A stretch of DNA of 64,000 nt, taken from JACCSI01 sp963815285. GTDB taxonomy: Bacteria; Acidobacteriota; Vicinamibacteria; Vicinamibacterales; UBA2999. Shown in pieces: positions 25,922-35,323 of the stretch. Location of the stretch: contig CAWFGB010000012.1 in the NCBI GenBank assembly GCA_963815285.1, positions 186,001 to 250,000 of the forward strand, written 5' to 3'. The notes under the pieces are model-generated. The model had not been told where the DNA came from and did not search any database. It saw only the letters and a list, made by a program, of their open reading frames with translations. Every line of letters begins with the position of its first letter. Within the stretch, counting starts at the first letter, position 1. The position numbers and the translations under genes were made by a program.

Positions 25922-28645
25922 GTGAGCCCCCGGATTCTCATCTTCGCGGCGTTAGCCGTCATCTTCTTCGTCCTGCCGTCCGTGACGACGTTCCTTGCGG
26001 ACTGGTTCTGGTTCGGTGAAGTCGGTTACCAGTCGGTCTTTGTGACCACGCTCACGGCCAAAACGTTGGTTGGCGCGGGCGTCTTTGTCGTCGCGTTTCT
26101 GTGGCTCGCCGCGAATCTCCGCCACGCGCTCAACGCCGCCAGCGCTGCCCCGGCGTCCTTCACCACTCGTGAGGGGTTCACGATTGTTTTGCCGACACGC
26201 GACCAGCTGCGCCCGTTGGCCATGCTGGCCGCAGCGGTGGCCGCCAGCCTGGTCGCCGTCTTTGCCGCATCTGAATGGCTGACGGTCCTCTCGTGGTGGC
26301 ACCGGACGGATTTTCCGGCTGCGGATCCCATTCTCGGCTACAACGTGTCGTTCTACATCTTCACGATGCCGGTGCTCGATCTCGCACGCGGCCTGTCGCT
26401 CGCGCTCATCCTGCTCGCGGCCGCCGGTGCCGCCGGCATCTACGTTTTTGCCGGCGAGCTCGCGTTGACGCCGTTCGGGCTTCGCATGGCGCCAGGCGTC
26501 CGACGGCATGGCGCGTGGCTCGCGGCGGCGTTGTTCCTCATCCTCGCTCTCGGCGCCTGGTTGGATCAGCCGCGCCAGCTGCTCACGACGTCCGGGATCA
26601 TTCAGGGCGGTAGTTATGCCGATGTTCACGCGCGCATGCCGGCGGCGCTCGCACTAACCGCCGCGTCGCTGCTGGGAGTGCTGTTGTCGATTGGCTACGC
26701 CCTGGGTCGGGTCACCTGGGGCCTGGCAGGCGCGGCCGGCCTCTACGCCGTCGTGCTGTTGGGCGGCAGCTTGTATGCCACCCTCATCCAGCGCTTCGTC
26801 GTCGCGCCCAACGAACAGGTCCGCGAGACTCCCTACATCGAGCACAACATCCTGGCCACGCGCCAGGCGTTCGCGCTCGACCGCATCGACGATCGTGAGC
26901 TGAGTGGCGACGCCGAACTCACCCGCGCGGATATCGAGCGCAATCGGGAGACCATCGACAACGTCCGGCTCTGGGATCATCAGCCGCTGCTGCAGACCTT
27001 CGGCCAATTGCAGGTCATCCGGCCATACTACGACTTCATCTCGGTGGACAACGACCGCTACGACATCAACGGTCGCATGCGCCAGGTGATGCTGTCGCCC
27101 CGCGAGCTCAACCCCGCGGCGCTGCCCAGCCGCACGTGGATCAACGAACGGCTCGTTTTCACGCACGGGCACGGCTTGACGCTCGGCCCGGTCAATCAAG
27201 TGGATCCGGAAGGCCTGCCGGTGTTGTTCATCCGCGACCTGCCACCGGTTTCCACCATCAACATGCCGATCACGCAGCCCAGCATCTACTTCGGCGAGCT
27301 GTCGAACGAATGGGTCATCGCCCGCACCCGGGCGCGCGAATTCCACTATCCCAAGGGCAACGACAACGTCTATGCCGATTACGAGGGGCGCGGCGGCGTC
27401 GGGTTGTCGTCCTTCTGGGCCAAGCTGCTGTTTGCCCTTCACTTCCGGTCGTATCAGATCCTGCTGAGCGACGACATCAGCACGGAAAGCCGCCTCATCT
27501 TCGATCGGCAAGTTCGGACGCGCGTCTCTAAGATCGCCCCATTCGTCGTGCTCGACGAGGATCCCTATGCCGTTATTCACGACGGGCGCATCTTCTGGAT
27601 TCAGGACGCGTACACCATCTCGACGCGCTATCCCTATTCGGCGTCGGGCACGAATCGCATCAACTACATCCGCAACTCGGTCAAAGTGGTAGTGGATGCT
27701 TACGACGGCACGGTAACGTTGTATCTGGCTGAACCCGGCGACCCTCTCATACAGACGGTCAGCAAGATCTTCCCGGGTCTGCTGCGGCCGCTCGACGAAA
27801 TGCCGGCCGGGCTGCGTGCGCACATTCGTTATCCCGAAGGCATCTTCAACCTGCAGGCGGGCATGTACTCGACCTACCACATGACCAACCCGGCGGTGTT
27901 CTACAACCGCGAGGATCAGTGGGACGTCCCGGCTATCGATCGCGGCACGGGCGAGACCGTGCGAATGGAGCCGTACTACACCATCATGAAGCTGCCGGGC
28001 GAAGGCAGCGCGGAGTTCATCCAGATGCTGCCCTTCACGCCGCGGCGCCGAGACAATCTGGCCTCGTGGATGGTGGCGCGCAGCGACCCGGACAAGTACG
28101 GGCAGCTGCTGGTCTTCCGCTTCCCGAAGCAGAAGCTGGTGTTCGGCCCGAGCCAGGTCGTCGCGCGCATCAACCAGGACCAACTGATTGCACCTCAGAT
28201 CACGCTCTGGAACCAGCAGGGCTCGTCCGTGATCCAGGGCACGCTGATGGTGATTCCGATCGAGGAGTCACTGATCTACGTGCGGCCGCTGTACCTGCGC
28301 GCACAGGGCGGGCGCATTCCCGAGCTGACGCGCGTCATCGTGGCGTATCAGAATCAGATCGTCATGGAGGCCACGCTCGAAGCCGGCTTGTCGCGTTTGT
28401 TCGGCGCCGTTGGCGGCGGCGAGGCCCCGGCGCCGGGCGCGGCGGCGGCGGTAGAAGCCAAACCGGCAGAACGGCGACCCGAGCGCGAGGAAGGCGCGCT
28501 GGAACCGCAGGGAATGGCCGCGCTCGCCGCCGAGGCGCAGGCGACCTACGAGCGCGCGCTGGCCGCGCAGAAGGCCGGGGACTGGGCGCGCTACGGCGAG
28601 GAGATCCGGCGGCTCGGGGAGATCCTGGTGAAGATGCGGCAGTGA
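25922..28645 (+). CDS. UPF0182 family membrane protein
   Basis: This 907-residue protein has an N-terminal membrane domain of about seven hydrophobic segments (residues 1-290). A large extracytoplasmic domain follows with family-typical stretches such as YYDFISVDNDRYDI and FHYPKGNDN. The family is widespread in actinobacteria, cyanobacteria and acidobacteria and has no established function. The GTG start at 25922 has a purine-rich AAGATAAGG just upstream. The C-terminal 90 residues are Ala/Glu-rich and predicted helical (about 815-907), like other members. It sits 9 bp after the S4 gene and 13 bp before a flavoenzyme gene. Confidence 0.92.
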   Translation: MSPRILIFAALAVIFFVLPSVTTFLADWFWFGEVGYQSVFVTTLTAKTLVGAGVFVVAFLWLAANLRHALNAASAAPASFTTREGFTIVLPTRDQLRPLAMLAAAVAASLVAVFAASEWLTVLSWWHRTDFPAADPILGYNVSFYIFTMPVLDLARGLSLALILLAAAGAAGIYVFAGELALTPFGLRMAPGVRRHGAWLAAALFLILALGAWLDQPRQLLTTSGIIQGGSYADVHARMPAALALTAASLLGVLLSIGYALGRVTWGLAGAAGLYAVVLLGGSLYATLIQRFVVAPNEQVRETPYIEHNILATRQAFALDRIDDRELSGDAELTRADIERNRETIDNVRLWDHQPLLQTFGQLQVIRPYYDFISVDNDRYDINGRMRQVMLSPRELNPAALPSRTWINERLVFTHGHGLTLGPVNQVDPEGLPVLFIRDLPPVSTINMPITQPSIYFGELSNEWVIARTRAREFHYPKGNDNVYADYEGRGGVGLSSFWAKLLFALHFRSYQILLSDDISTESRLIFDRQVRTRVSKIAPFVVLDEDPYAVIHDGRIFWIQDAYTISTRYPYSASGTNRINYIRNSVKVVVDAYDGTVTLYLAEPGDPLIQTVSKIFPGLLRPLDEMPAGLRAHIRYPEGIFNLQAGMYSTYHMTNPAVFYNREDQWDVPAIDRGTGETVRMEPYYTIMKLPGEGSAEFIQMLPFTPRRRDNLASWMVARSDPDKYGQLLVFRFPKQKLVFGPSQVVARINQDQLIAPQITLWNQQGSSVIQGTLMVIPIEESLIYVRPLYLRAQGGRIPELTRVIVAYQNQIVMEATLEAGLSRLFGAVGGGEAPAPGAAAAVEAKPAERRPEREEGALEPQGMAALAAEAQATYERALAAQKAGDWARYGEEIRRLGEILVKMRQ

Positions 28646-28658
28646 TATCGCACGAGCG

Positions 28659-29798
28659 ATGAAAGTCGTCGTCATTGGGGCCGGCGTCTTCGGTTCGTGG
28701 ACGGCGAAATTTCTCGCCGACGACGGCCACACCGTCACGCTGGTGGACGCATTTGGACCGGCGAACGGCCGCGCAAGCTCCGCGGATTATTCCCGCGTCA
28801 TTCGGGCGGGGTACGGCGCCGACGAGATCTACTCACGCTGGGCGACGGACTCGCTGACCGATTGGCAACGGCTGTCAGACATCTCGGGCCAGACGCTGCT
28901 CGCCCGCACCGGGGCGCTGTTCCTGGGCGAACCTGGCAACCCCTACGTGCTCGACACTCATCGCACACTCGACCGTCTCGGGCTGGCCGTGGAGCTGATC
29001 GAGCCGGCGCTGCTTCACGGGCGTTTCGCGCAGATTGCGACCGAAGGGTTGGGCGTCACGCTGTTCGAGCAGGAGGCGGGCGTGATTCGCGCTCGGACGG
29101 CGGTGCAGGCTCTCGTCAACACTCTGGTTCGCTCCACCGGGCTCACCTACGTTCAGGCACAAGTGGAACGGGTCGATGAAGACAGGACGACATGTCGCGT
29201 TCGATCGGCCGACGGCCGGGACTTCGAGGCCGACGTCTCGGTCTTTGCCTGCGGGCCCTGGCTTGCCACGGTGCTGCCAGACGCCGTTGGCTCGCGTGTT
29301 CGAGCGACGCGTCAAGAGGTGTTGTACTTCGGCGTGCCACCGGGCGATGGGCGCTTCTCAGTTCCGCAATTGCCAGTGTGGATTGATTTCACCGCTGGCT
29401 TCTACGGCATCCCCGACCTCGACGCGCTTGGGTTCAAAGTGGGTATCGATCGACACGGGCCATCGATCGATCCGGACCGGCTCGATCGTGTGGTCGACCC
29501 GGAGCTGGTAGAGACAACGCGGCAATGGATCGGGCGCCGCTTTCCGGCCATGCAGGGCGCCCCGCTCGTCGATGCCCGCGTCTGCCAGTACCAAAACACA
29601 TCCTCCGGAGATTTCGTCATCGATCGCCATCCCGCGTGGCCAACATGCTGGATCGTGGGTGGCGGGTCAGGTCACGGCTTCAAGCACGGCCCTGCGGTTG
29701 GGCGACATGTCGCTCGGCTCATTGCCGGCACGGAGCGAGTGCAGGAGCGCTTCTCTCTCGCCACCAAAGCGACAACCGCTGCCCGGACCGTCTTCTAA
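28659..29798 (+). CDS. FAD-dependent amine oxidoreductase, sarcosine oxidase-like (DAO family)
   Basis: This 379-residue flavoenzyme has the dinucleotide-binding VVIGAGVFGSWTA at the N-terminus and the SSADYSRVIR segment that parallels SSHGDTRIIR of monomeric sarcosine oxidase and N-methyltryptophan oxidase. Cys309 lies in VCQYQNTSSGDFVID, where monomeric sarcosine oxidase attaches FAD covalently, and GGGSGHGFKHGPAVG follows. It probably oxidises a secondary amine or N-methyl amino acid; the exact substrate is not readable from sequence. It starts 13 bp after UPF0182. Confidence 0.85.
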   Translation: MKVVVIGAGVFGSWTAKFLADDGHTVTLVDAFGPANGRASSADYSRVIRAGYGADEIYSRWATDSLTDWQRLSDISGQTLLARTGALFLGEPGNPYVLDTHRTLDRLGLAVELIEPALLHGRFAQIATEGLGVTLFEQEAGVIRARTAVQALVNTLVRSTGLTYVQAQVERVDEDRTTCRVRSADGRDFEADVSVFACGPWLATVLPDAVGSRVRATRQEVLYFGVPPGDGRFSVPQLPVWIDFTAGFYGIPDLDALGFKVGIDRHGPSIDPDRLDRVVDPELVETTRQWIGRRFPAMQGAPLVDARVCQYQNTSSGDFVIDRHPAWPTCWIVGGGSGHGFKHGPAVGRHVARLIAGTERVQERFSLATKATTAARTVF

Positions 29799-29894
29799 CC
29801 TTCGCACGTCACGTTGCCCTCAGCATTCGGCGCTCGGCTCGCAAGGCTGACAGCCTTCGGCTAATGGGGCGGGCATTTAGTGTCGAGCCAAGCC

Positions 29895-29943
29895 CCTAGG
29901 GCCTGAGAGCCTGGGGCCTGAGCCCTGAGGCCTGGGGCCTGAA
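29895..29943. repeat. Seven-unit 7-bp tandem array between convergent genes
   Basis: Seven contiguous heptamers fit GCCTGRG with few changes and end 8 bp before the TonB receptor stop. The rest of the 153-bp convergent spacer (29799-29951) holds a short perfect palindrome, AAGGCTG/CAGCCTT, near 29843 and no clear T-tailed terminator. Confidence 0.8.
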
Positions 29944-29951
29944 GAGCGGGA

Positions 29952-32528
29952 TCAGAAGGAGAAGCGCCAGCCCATTTCCACGCGCCGCGCGGCCTGCGCC
30001 GATGTCGCTTGCATGAAGAAATCCGACGTCTCAACGCCGACAAAGTTGGACTTGTTCACGGTGTTGAGCAGGTTCGATGCCCACAGATAGACCTCAAAGC
30101 GCCGTTGGCTTTCAGCCGGCCGTCCGCCCGGCCCCCCGGGCCCACGGGGGCCGCCACCGCCACCACCTGGACCGCGTTGCAGCAGTGCGCTGCCCGAGGG
30201 ACGCATCGACGGCAGCGTCCATGACACCCGCAGGTCAGTCTGCGTGGTGGCGGTGCCCTGCAGACTGTTGCGCGTCACACCGGCCGGCCGATCGTTGAAG
30301 AACGCATCACCGTTGTTATCACGGCCGGTCGTCCAGTTGTAGTAGCCACCCGAGTTCCACCGGCCGTTGACCGAAATGAACAGGCCCACGCGCTGGATGG
30401 GCACGCCAACGTTCCAATTGAACCGGTGGCGCACTTCGCGAGTTCGCGCCCACTCGGACCCGAACTCGCCCGTCGCCGGCGGCGTGAACTCGTCGTCCGC
30501 GTCGTTCATGTTGTTCGACAAGCCATAGCGAACGTTGCTGAACATGCCCTGACGCGGCGAGTAGTTGAGATCGACGTTGAAGCCGACGCGGCGGGCGCGG
30601 CCGATCGACTGCACCAGCAACGCCCGGCCGTAGTTCGGATCGGGACGGACGCCGTCAACCGGCGCGTTGAGGTCGAGTGAACGGAATTCATTATTCGTCG
30701 ACTCGTAGAAGGTATCGAAGTTCACGCGCATACCTTGCCGGAGCTGATGATTCAGGCCGACCGAGAAGCGTTGCCACCGCGGCAGGTCGGCACCGCCCGC
30801 CAGGTCGAGACGCGTCGGTGGATCGCGTCGGGTAAAGATATTGCCGCCTTCATACGGGTTCGGGAAGGACGGATTCTGGATAACGACCTCTTCTTCGGTG
30901 GACCCCTGCGCCAGGCGAATCGACTCTTCTTCGACCCGAACGGACATCCAGTCATAGAACCAGCCATAGCCGGCGCGGAAGTTTGTCGTGTTACGGCGGA
31001 ACGAACGCGAGACCCCCAAGCGTGGCGCAATCGCGCTGCGATCGCCGATACCACTCTGCAACTCGTAGCGCACGCCGGCACCGAAATTCCACCGCCACTT
31101 CACAAACTCGGCTTGCGCGAACGTCGCTGCCTGGGTCACGCCGACCGTCAACGGCTGCGCGCCGCGGCGCTGGGTAAACGTCGTCGGCAGCCCAAGGGCG
31201 AAGGCCGCGAGGTTGGTGAACGTGTACGTACCGAGTGAGTTGCGCAACTGCCCCTGCTCGTTGCGGTCGTAGTTGATCAACGAGCCAACCCGCAACGTAT
31301 AGGGACGCGCGACGAGCGTGAACATGGCATCGCCCATCACGGAGCGACCGCGATTGGTACCCGTGATCGAGGCCCCACCGCGCCGGAAGGAGTTCTGAAC
31401 GCTGATGGTCGGCGCGATCGTGTCGGGAACGATTTCGTTCCGCGCTTGATCGAATTGCAGGCGCATGTGGTACGGCCGCCGCTGACCGCCTTCGAGCGAG
31501 AACCGCAGTTCGTGGTTCACGCCCTCACTGGTGTAGCCACGCTCGGGATAATCGAGCTCCGAGATGCCCTGGTTGCCACGTTCCGTTGTGCTGCGCTCAT
31601 ACGACGTTCGAAACAGCGTCTGCTGCGTCAGCAGACCTTCGGTCCGGATCGAGATGCTGCGATTGTCGGACGGTTGTGTGAGAACCGCAATGTAAGGCCC
31701 GTCGAGCGTCACCGCGGAAATGCCCCGGGTATCTTCAGAGGACGAACCCTCGATGTTGGCGGAGAACGACACCCGATTGCGCACGAGTGGTCCGGCGGCA
31801 AAGGCGTTCATACGAACCGATGTGCCCGCCTTGGTGCCAGCGGCGGCGGCCGCGTTACGTGCCGAGAGGCCGCTCGGGCGCAGGTTGAGTCCGGCATTGC
31901 CGCGCCACCGATCGACGCCTGGCCGCGTGGCGATCTCGACGCGGCCGCGGCCGACATCGTGGAACTCGGCGGAAAAAGCGTCACGGCGAACGACGATGCG
32001 CGCAATCTGATCGCGCGTCGGCAGACGCCCGCCGGAAAAGCCGTCGACGCGGATTGTGGCGCCTGGCCCGGCGATCTCCTCCAACATTCGCTGCAACTCA
32101 TCCGGATCGTCGGGCAACTGATCGATCTCCGCCCGGCTCAACGCCTCAGTCAAACCACCAGCTTCGTTCGACTCCGTTGCCGACACGACAACGTCAGTTT
32201 CGATGTTGGCCAGTGCCAGCGGGACGGTGACCAGATGGGTCGTAACCTTCGGCGGATAGATCACTTCCACTTCTTCAGTGGCGAAGCCCGGCGCTGTGAC
32301 AATCAACTTCAGGGCCTCGGTGCTACGCAGCGTAATGAGCGCAACGCCCTTGACGTCGGCCACCTGTTCGGCGATCAAGTCGGAGCCGGCAAGCACGATG
32401 ATCGAGGCCCCCGGGATGGTCGCGCCCGAGGGGTCGGTGACCAAGACCGTCAGGCGACGATCCTGAGCTGATACGTTTGAAACCGCCAGGAACACCAGAC
32501 TAAGGATAAGAACGAGGGTTGAGCGCAT
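29952..32528 (-). CDS. Oar-like TonB-dependent receptor
   Basis: An 858-residue outer-membrane receptor. A signal peptide (residues 1-21) precedes a carboxypeptidase-regulatory-like beta domain (about 25-110, VLVTDPSGATIPGASI), a plug with VDGFSGGRLPTRDQIARI (about 160-178) and a 22-strand-type barrel ending in phenylalanine (WRFSF). A Gly/Pro/Arg-rich loop (GPGGGGGGPRGPGGPGGRP, near residues 793-811) sits just before the last strands, which is unusual and collagen-like. Unlike the receptor at 10070-12896, this gene is intact. It is divergent from amrS with a 57-bp spacer. The ligand is unknown. Confidence 0.88.
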   Translation of the reverse strand: MRSTLVLILSLVFLAVSNVSAQDRRLTVLVTDPSGATIPGASIIVLAGSDLIAEQVADVKGVALITLRSTEALKLIVTAPGFATEEVEVIYPPKVTTHLVTVPLALANIETDVVVSATESNEAGGLTEALSRAEIDQLPDDPDELQRMLEEIAGPGATIRVDGFSGGRLPTRDQIARIVVRRDAFSAEFHDVGRGRVEIATRPGVDRWRGNAGLNLRPSGLSARNAAAAAGTKAGTSVRMNAFAAGPLVRNRVSFSANIEGSSSEDTRGISAVTLDGPYIAVLTQPSDNRSISIRTEGLLTQQTLFRTSYERSTTERGNQGISELDYPERGYTSEGVNHELRFSLEGGQRRPYHMRLQFDQARNEIVPDTIAPTISVQNSFRRGGASITGTNRGRSVMGDAMFTLVARPYTLRVGSLINYDRNEQGQLRNSLGTYTFTNLAAFALGLPTTFTQRRGAQPLTVGVTQAATFAQAEFVKWRWNFGAGVRYELQSGIGDRSAIAPRLGVSRSFRRNTTNFRAGYGWFYDWMSVRVEEESIRLAQGSTEEEVVIQNPSFPNPYEGGNIFTRRDPPTRLDLAGGADLPRWQRFSVGLNHQLRQGMRVNFDTFYESTNNEFRSLDLNAPVDGVRPDPNYGRALLVQSIGRARRVGFNVDLNYSPRQGMFSNVRYGLSNNMNDADDEFTPPATGEFGSEWARTREVRHRFNWNVGVPIQRVGLFISVNGRWNSGGYYNWTTGRDNNGDAFFNDRPAGVTRNSLQGTATTQTDLRVSWTLPSMRPSGSALLQRGPGGGGGGPRGPGGPGGRPAESQRRFEVYLWASNLLNTVNKSNFVGVETSDFFMQATSAQAARRVEMGWRFSF

Positions 32529-32585
32529 TCATTCCAGTTACGACGGGAACACGCCAGGATTTACCTCGGCAGGTACAATATAACG

Positions 32586-33704
32586 ATGGCCACGCTGGGT
32601 GACCTCCTGACCGCCCGCACCCGGGGAGGAGATGTCTACGAACGTCTCGATCGGGGATGGATTCGCTGCCATGCTTGCGGCCACGATTGCCGTATTCCGC
32701 CGGGTGCGGCGGGCGTTTGCAAAGTCCGCGTCAATGTCGACGGTGTGTTGCAGGTACCCTGGGGGTACGTCGCGGGCGTGCAGTGTGATCCGATCGAGAA
32801 GAAGCCGTTCTTCCACGCTTGGCCGGGCGCACTCGCCTACAGCTTCGGGATGCTCGGGTGCGACCTGCACTGCGCCTATTGCCAGAACTGGGTGACCTCT
32901 CAGGCACTCCGTGACCCGGCGGCGACCGTGCCGCCCCGCGACGTCACCCCTGAGGATCTGGCCGCCGACGCGTTGCGTCAGGGCGCTCGCGTTCTCGTCT
33001 CGACCTATAACGAACCACTCATTACGGTTGAGTGGGCGCTCGCCGTGTTCAAGGCGGCACGCGCGCACGGCCTGGCGACCGGATTTGTCTCCAACGGTAA
33101 TGGAACGTCACAGGTTATCGACTACCTCGCGCCGTGGATCGATCTCTACAAGGTCGATCTCAAGAGCTTCGACGACAAGCAGTACCGAAAACTGGGCGGG
33201 CGCCTGCAACCAATCCTGGACACCATCCGCGCGCTGCACGCCCGCGGTCTGTGGGTGGAGATCGTCACGCTGCTCATCGACGGCTTCAACGACTCGGAGG
33301 CCGAGCTCACGAGAATGACCGAGTTCATCGTGTCGGTTTCCTCCGACATCCCGTGGCACGTCACGGCCTTCCATCAGGACTACCGCATGCAGGATCCGGC
33401 GGCGACCACACCGGACATGCTGCGCAAGGCCGCCGGTATCGGCCGACGCGCGGGGCTACGCCACGTGTATGCCGGCAATCTGCCCGGGATGGTTGGCGAT
33501 CTGGAGGACACGCGCTGCGCGTCATGCACGCGCGTCCTCGTCGGCCGCTACGGGTACCACATTCGGGACTATCAGGTGACCGATGACGGTCGTTGCCCGA
33601 CGTGCGGAACGGTGGTTCCTGGCCGCTGGGATCGCGCGTTTGCCGGACAGATCACGTCGCATCCGTTTTTGCCGCACGATCGCACGCGACTTCGCGTCGT
33701 CTAG
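32586..33704 (+). CDS. amrS: AmmeMemoRadiSam system radical SAM enzyme
   Basis: A 372-residue radical SAM protein. An N-terminal zinc-like motif CHACGHDC (about residues 28-35) precedes the radical SAM triad C-x3-C-x2-C in CDLHCAYCQNW (about 93-103). The C-terminus has two more Cys pairs (CASC, and CPTCG near residue 340). This layout matches AmrS, whose usual partners are an AMMECR1 protein and a Memo-family protein; neither is within this window. The reaction is not settled, and a macromolecule modification has been predicted. It lies 54 bp upstream of moaA, another radical SAM enzyme. Confidence 0.9.
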   Translation: MATLGDLLTARTRGGDVYERLDRGWIRCHACGHDCRIPPGAAGVCKVRVNVDGVLQVPWGYVAGVQCDPIEKKPFFHAWPGALAYSFGMLGCDLHCAYCQNWVTSQALRDPAATVPPRDVTPEDLAADALRQGARVLVSTYNEPLITVEWALAVFKAARAHGLATGFVSNGNGTSQVIDYLAPWIDLYKVDLKSFDDKQYRKLGGRLQPILDTIRALHARGLWVEIVTLLIDGFNDSEAELTRMTEFIVSVSSDIPWHVTAFHQDYRMQDPAATTPDMLRKAAGIGRRAGLRHVYAGNLPGMVGDLEDTRCASCTRVLVGRYGYHIRDYQVTDDGRCPTCGTVVPGRWDRAFAGQITSHPFLPHDRTRLRVV

Positions 33705-33710
33705 CGACGG

Positions 33711-33724
33711 GGCGCGAGCGCGCC
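33711..33724 (+). terminator. GC hairpin after amrS
   Basis: A GGCGCG/CGCGCC stem lies 7 bp after the amrS stop, with a flanking GAC/GTC pair. There is no T-run, so termination is uncertain. Confidence 0.3.
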
Positions 33725-33754
33725 GAAGTCCCGCCAGCCGCAACGGCCGAGTCC

Positions 33755-33760
33755 TATAAT
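33755..33760 (+). promoter_or_regulatory. Consensus -10 element (TATAAT) for moaA
   Basis: A perfect TATAAT overlaps the first possible moaA ATG (33759). No good -35 was seen. If it is used, transcription starts near 33767 and the ATG at 33777 becomes the first start codon of a near-leaderless mRNA. Confidence 0.5.
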
Positions 33761-33776
33761 GAATGGACCTGTTCCG

Positions 33777-34793
33777 ATGATTCTGGACACCCAGCAGCGC
33801 CCGCTCGCCAACCTGCGCCTGTCGGTCACCGATCGCTGCAATCTGCGCTGCCAGTACTGCATGCCCGAGCCCGACTACGTCTGGCTTCCGCGGGAAGACA
33901 TCCTGCAGTTCGAAGAAATCGATCGTCTCGTGGACGTGTTCCTCGACCTCGGCGTCCGCAAGGTGCGCCTGACCGGCGGCGAGCCCCTGCTGCGCAAAGA
34001 CGTGCCGGTCCTCGTCGAGCGGCTGGCCCGGAAGGACCGCATCGACGACTTGGCCATGACCACCAACGGCGTGCTCCTCGCGACCAACGCCGCCGCGCTC
34101 AAGGACGCCGGCCTGCATCGTCTGACCATCAGCCTCGACACGCTCCAGCGCGATCGGTTCATCCGCCTGGCGCGCTACGACGAGCTCGATCGCGTCATGG
34201 CCGGCATCACGACCGCCGCACCGTTGTTCCCCGGCTTCAAGATCGACACGGTGGTCATCCGCGGCGTCAACGACGACGAGTTGGTTGCGCTGACTGAGTT
34301 TGGCAAGTCGCACGGCGCCGAGGTCCGGTTCATCGAATACATGGACGTGGGCGGCGCGACGCGTTGGCACCGGGACAACGTCGTCACTCGCGCGCAGATG
34401 CTCGAGACGCTCGCGGAGCACTACGGCGGGGTCGAGCCCTTCGGCGAGCGTGGCTCCGCGCCAGCGGATCGCTTTCGGCTGGCGGACGGCACCGTCTTCG
34501 GTATCATCGCGTCAACGACCGCACCGTTCTGTCGCGACTGCGATCGCAGCCGCCTCACCGCGGACGGCCTCTGGTACCTTTGTCTCTATGCCGCGCGCGG
34601 CACCGACCTGCGCGGGCCACTGCGGGCGGGCGGGAGCCGTGAGGAACTGGCCGCGCTGGTGTCGCGGACGTGGGAGCACCGAGTCGATCGTGGCGCCGAA
34701 TCACGCCTGGCGCTGCGTGATCGGTCGCCGATGATCTCGCTCAGTTCGTTGAAGAGAGATCCGCATCTGGAGATGCATACGCGCGGCGGCTGA
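33777..34793 (+). CDS. moaA: GTP 3',8-cyclase (molybdenum cofactor synthesis)
   Basis: MoaA rearranges GTP in the first step of molybdenum cofactor synthesis, relevant here because the window holds two molybdenum hydroxylases. The N-terminal radical SAM cluster is CNLRCQYC. The second cluster is CRDC followed by a Cys 13-14 residues later (FCRDCDRSRLTADGLWYLC). The chain ends in Gly-Gly, the tail MoaA needs for activity. The ATG at 33777 is preferred to 33759 because the earlier one lies within a TATAAT element and the later one gives a normal N-terminus (MILDTQQRPLANLRLS). No other moa gene is adjacent. Confidence 0.94.
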   Translation: MILDTQQRPLANLRLSVTDRCNLRCQYCMPEPDYVWLPREDILQFEEIDRLVDVFLDLGVRKVRLTGGEPLLRKDVPVLVERLARKDRIDDLAMTTNGVLLATNAAALKDAGLHRLTISLDTLQRDRFIRLARYDELDRVMAGITTAAPLFPGFKIDTVVIRGVNDDELVALTEFGKSHGAEVRFIEYMDVGGATRWHRDNVVTRAQMLETLAEHYGGVEPFGERGSAPADRFRLADGTVFGIIASTTAPFCRDCDRSRLTADGLWYLCLYAARGTDLRGPLRAGGSREELAALVSRTWEHRVDRGAESRLALRDRSPMISLSSLKRDPHLEMHTRGG

Positions 34794-34804
34794 CGCCGCC
34801 CGGC

Positions 34805-34825
34805 CAGTTTGCAACCGCCAAACTG
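34805..34825. terminator. Hairpin in convergent spacer moaA/bacilliredoxin
   Basis: A CAGTTTG/CAAACTG stem with a 7-base loop lies between the convergent stops. A T-run is lacking on the plus side, so support is moderate at best. Confidence 0.3.
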
Positions 34826-34897
34826 CCAGCTCAAGACCCACTGTCACTGCCGACGACAAGAATCTGAACTAACTTTTGCGCGGCGGCGCGTCTGACC

Positions 34898-35323
34898 TTA
34901 CGAGCAGTGCTGCGCGAATGCGGCCTGCAGGCGCTCGGCGATGACATCGGCCGGGCAGCCTTCGATCTCGCGCCGCTCCATCATGTAAACGAGCTTGCCG
35001 TCCTTCATCAGCGCGACGGAGGGCGACGATGGAGGGTATGGGAGGAAATGTTCGCGCGCACGAGCGGTGGCTTCGATGTCGCCGCCGGCGAACACCGTGC
35101 CTAGATGCTCTGGCCGAGCGCCGCCGCGAAGCGCCAGGGCAATCCCGGGGCGTGCCTTTCCTGCTGCGCATCCGCACACGGAATTGACGACGACCAAGGT
35201 GGTGCCGGCGCGCGTGACCGCCTCGTCCACGAGTGCCGGCGTGCGCAGTTCCTCGAAGCCCAGTCTCGTCAACTCGTCACGCATCGGCGCCAGAAAGTGC
35301 TCCGGATATCCCTGAGAAATCAT
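34898..35323 (-). CDS. Bacilliredoxin (BrxA/BrxB, YphP/YqiW family)
   Basis: A 141-residue thioredoxin-fold protein with the family's VNSVCGCAAGKARPG motif, the CGC active site being near residues 50-52, and the PPSSPSVALMKDGKLVYMM strand. In Firmicutes these proteins remove bacillithiol from oxidised cysteines. In this lineage the thiol partner is not shown by the sequence, so the bacillithiol link is only by family. It is divergent from the amidohydrolase gene (191-bp spacer) and convergent with moaA. Confidence 0.88.
   Translation of the reverse strand: MISQGYPEHFLAPMRDELTRLGFEELRTPALVDEAVTRAGTTLVVVNSVCGCAAGKARPGIALALRGGARPEHLGTVFAGGDIEATARAREHFLPYPPSSPSVALMKDGKLVYMMERREIEGCPADVIAERLQAAFAQHCS

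Noticed and set aside
26654..28183. 509-codon frame antisense to the UPF0182 gene
   Set aside because: The sense frame has full family features. The antisense product is Arg/His/Asp-rich and typical of a shadow frame.
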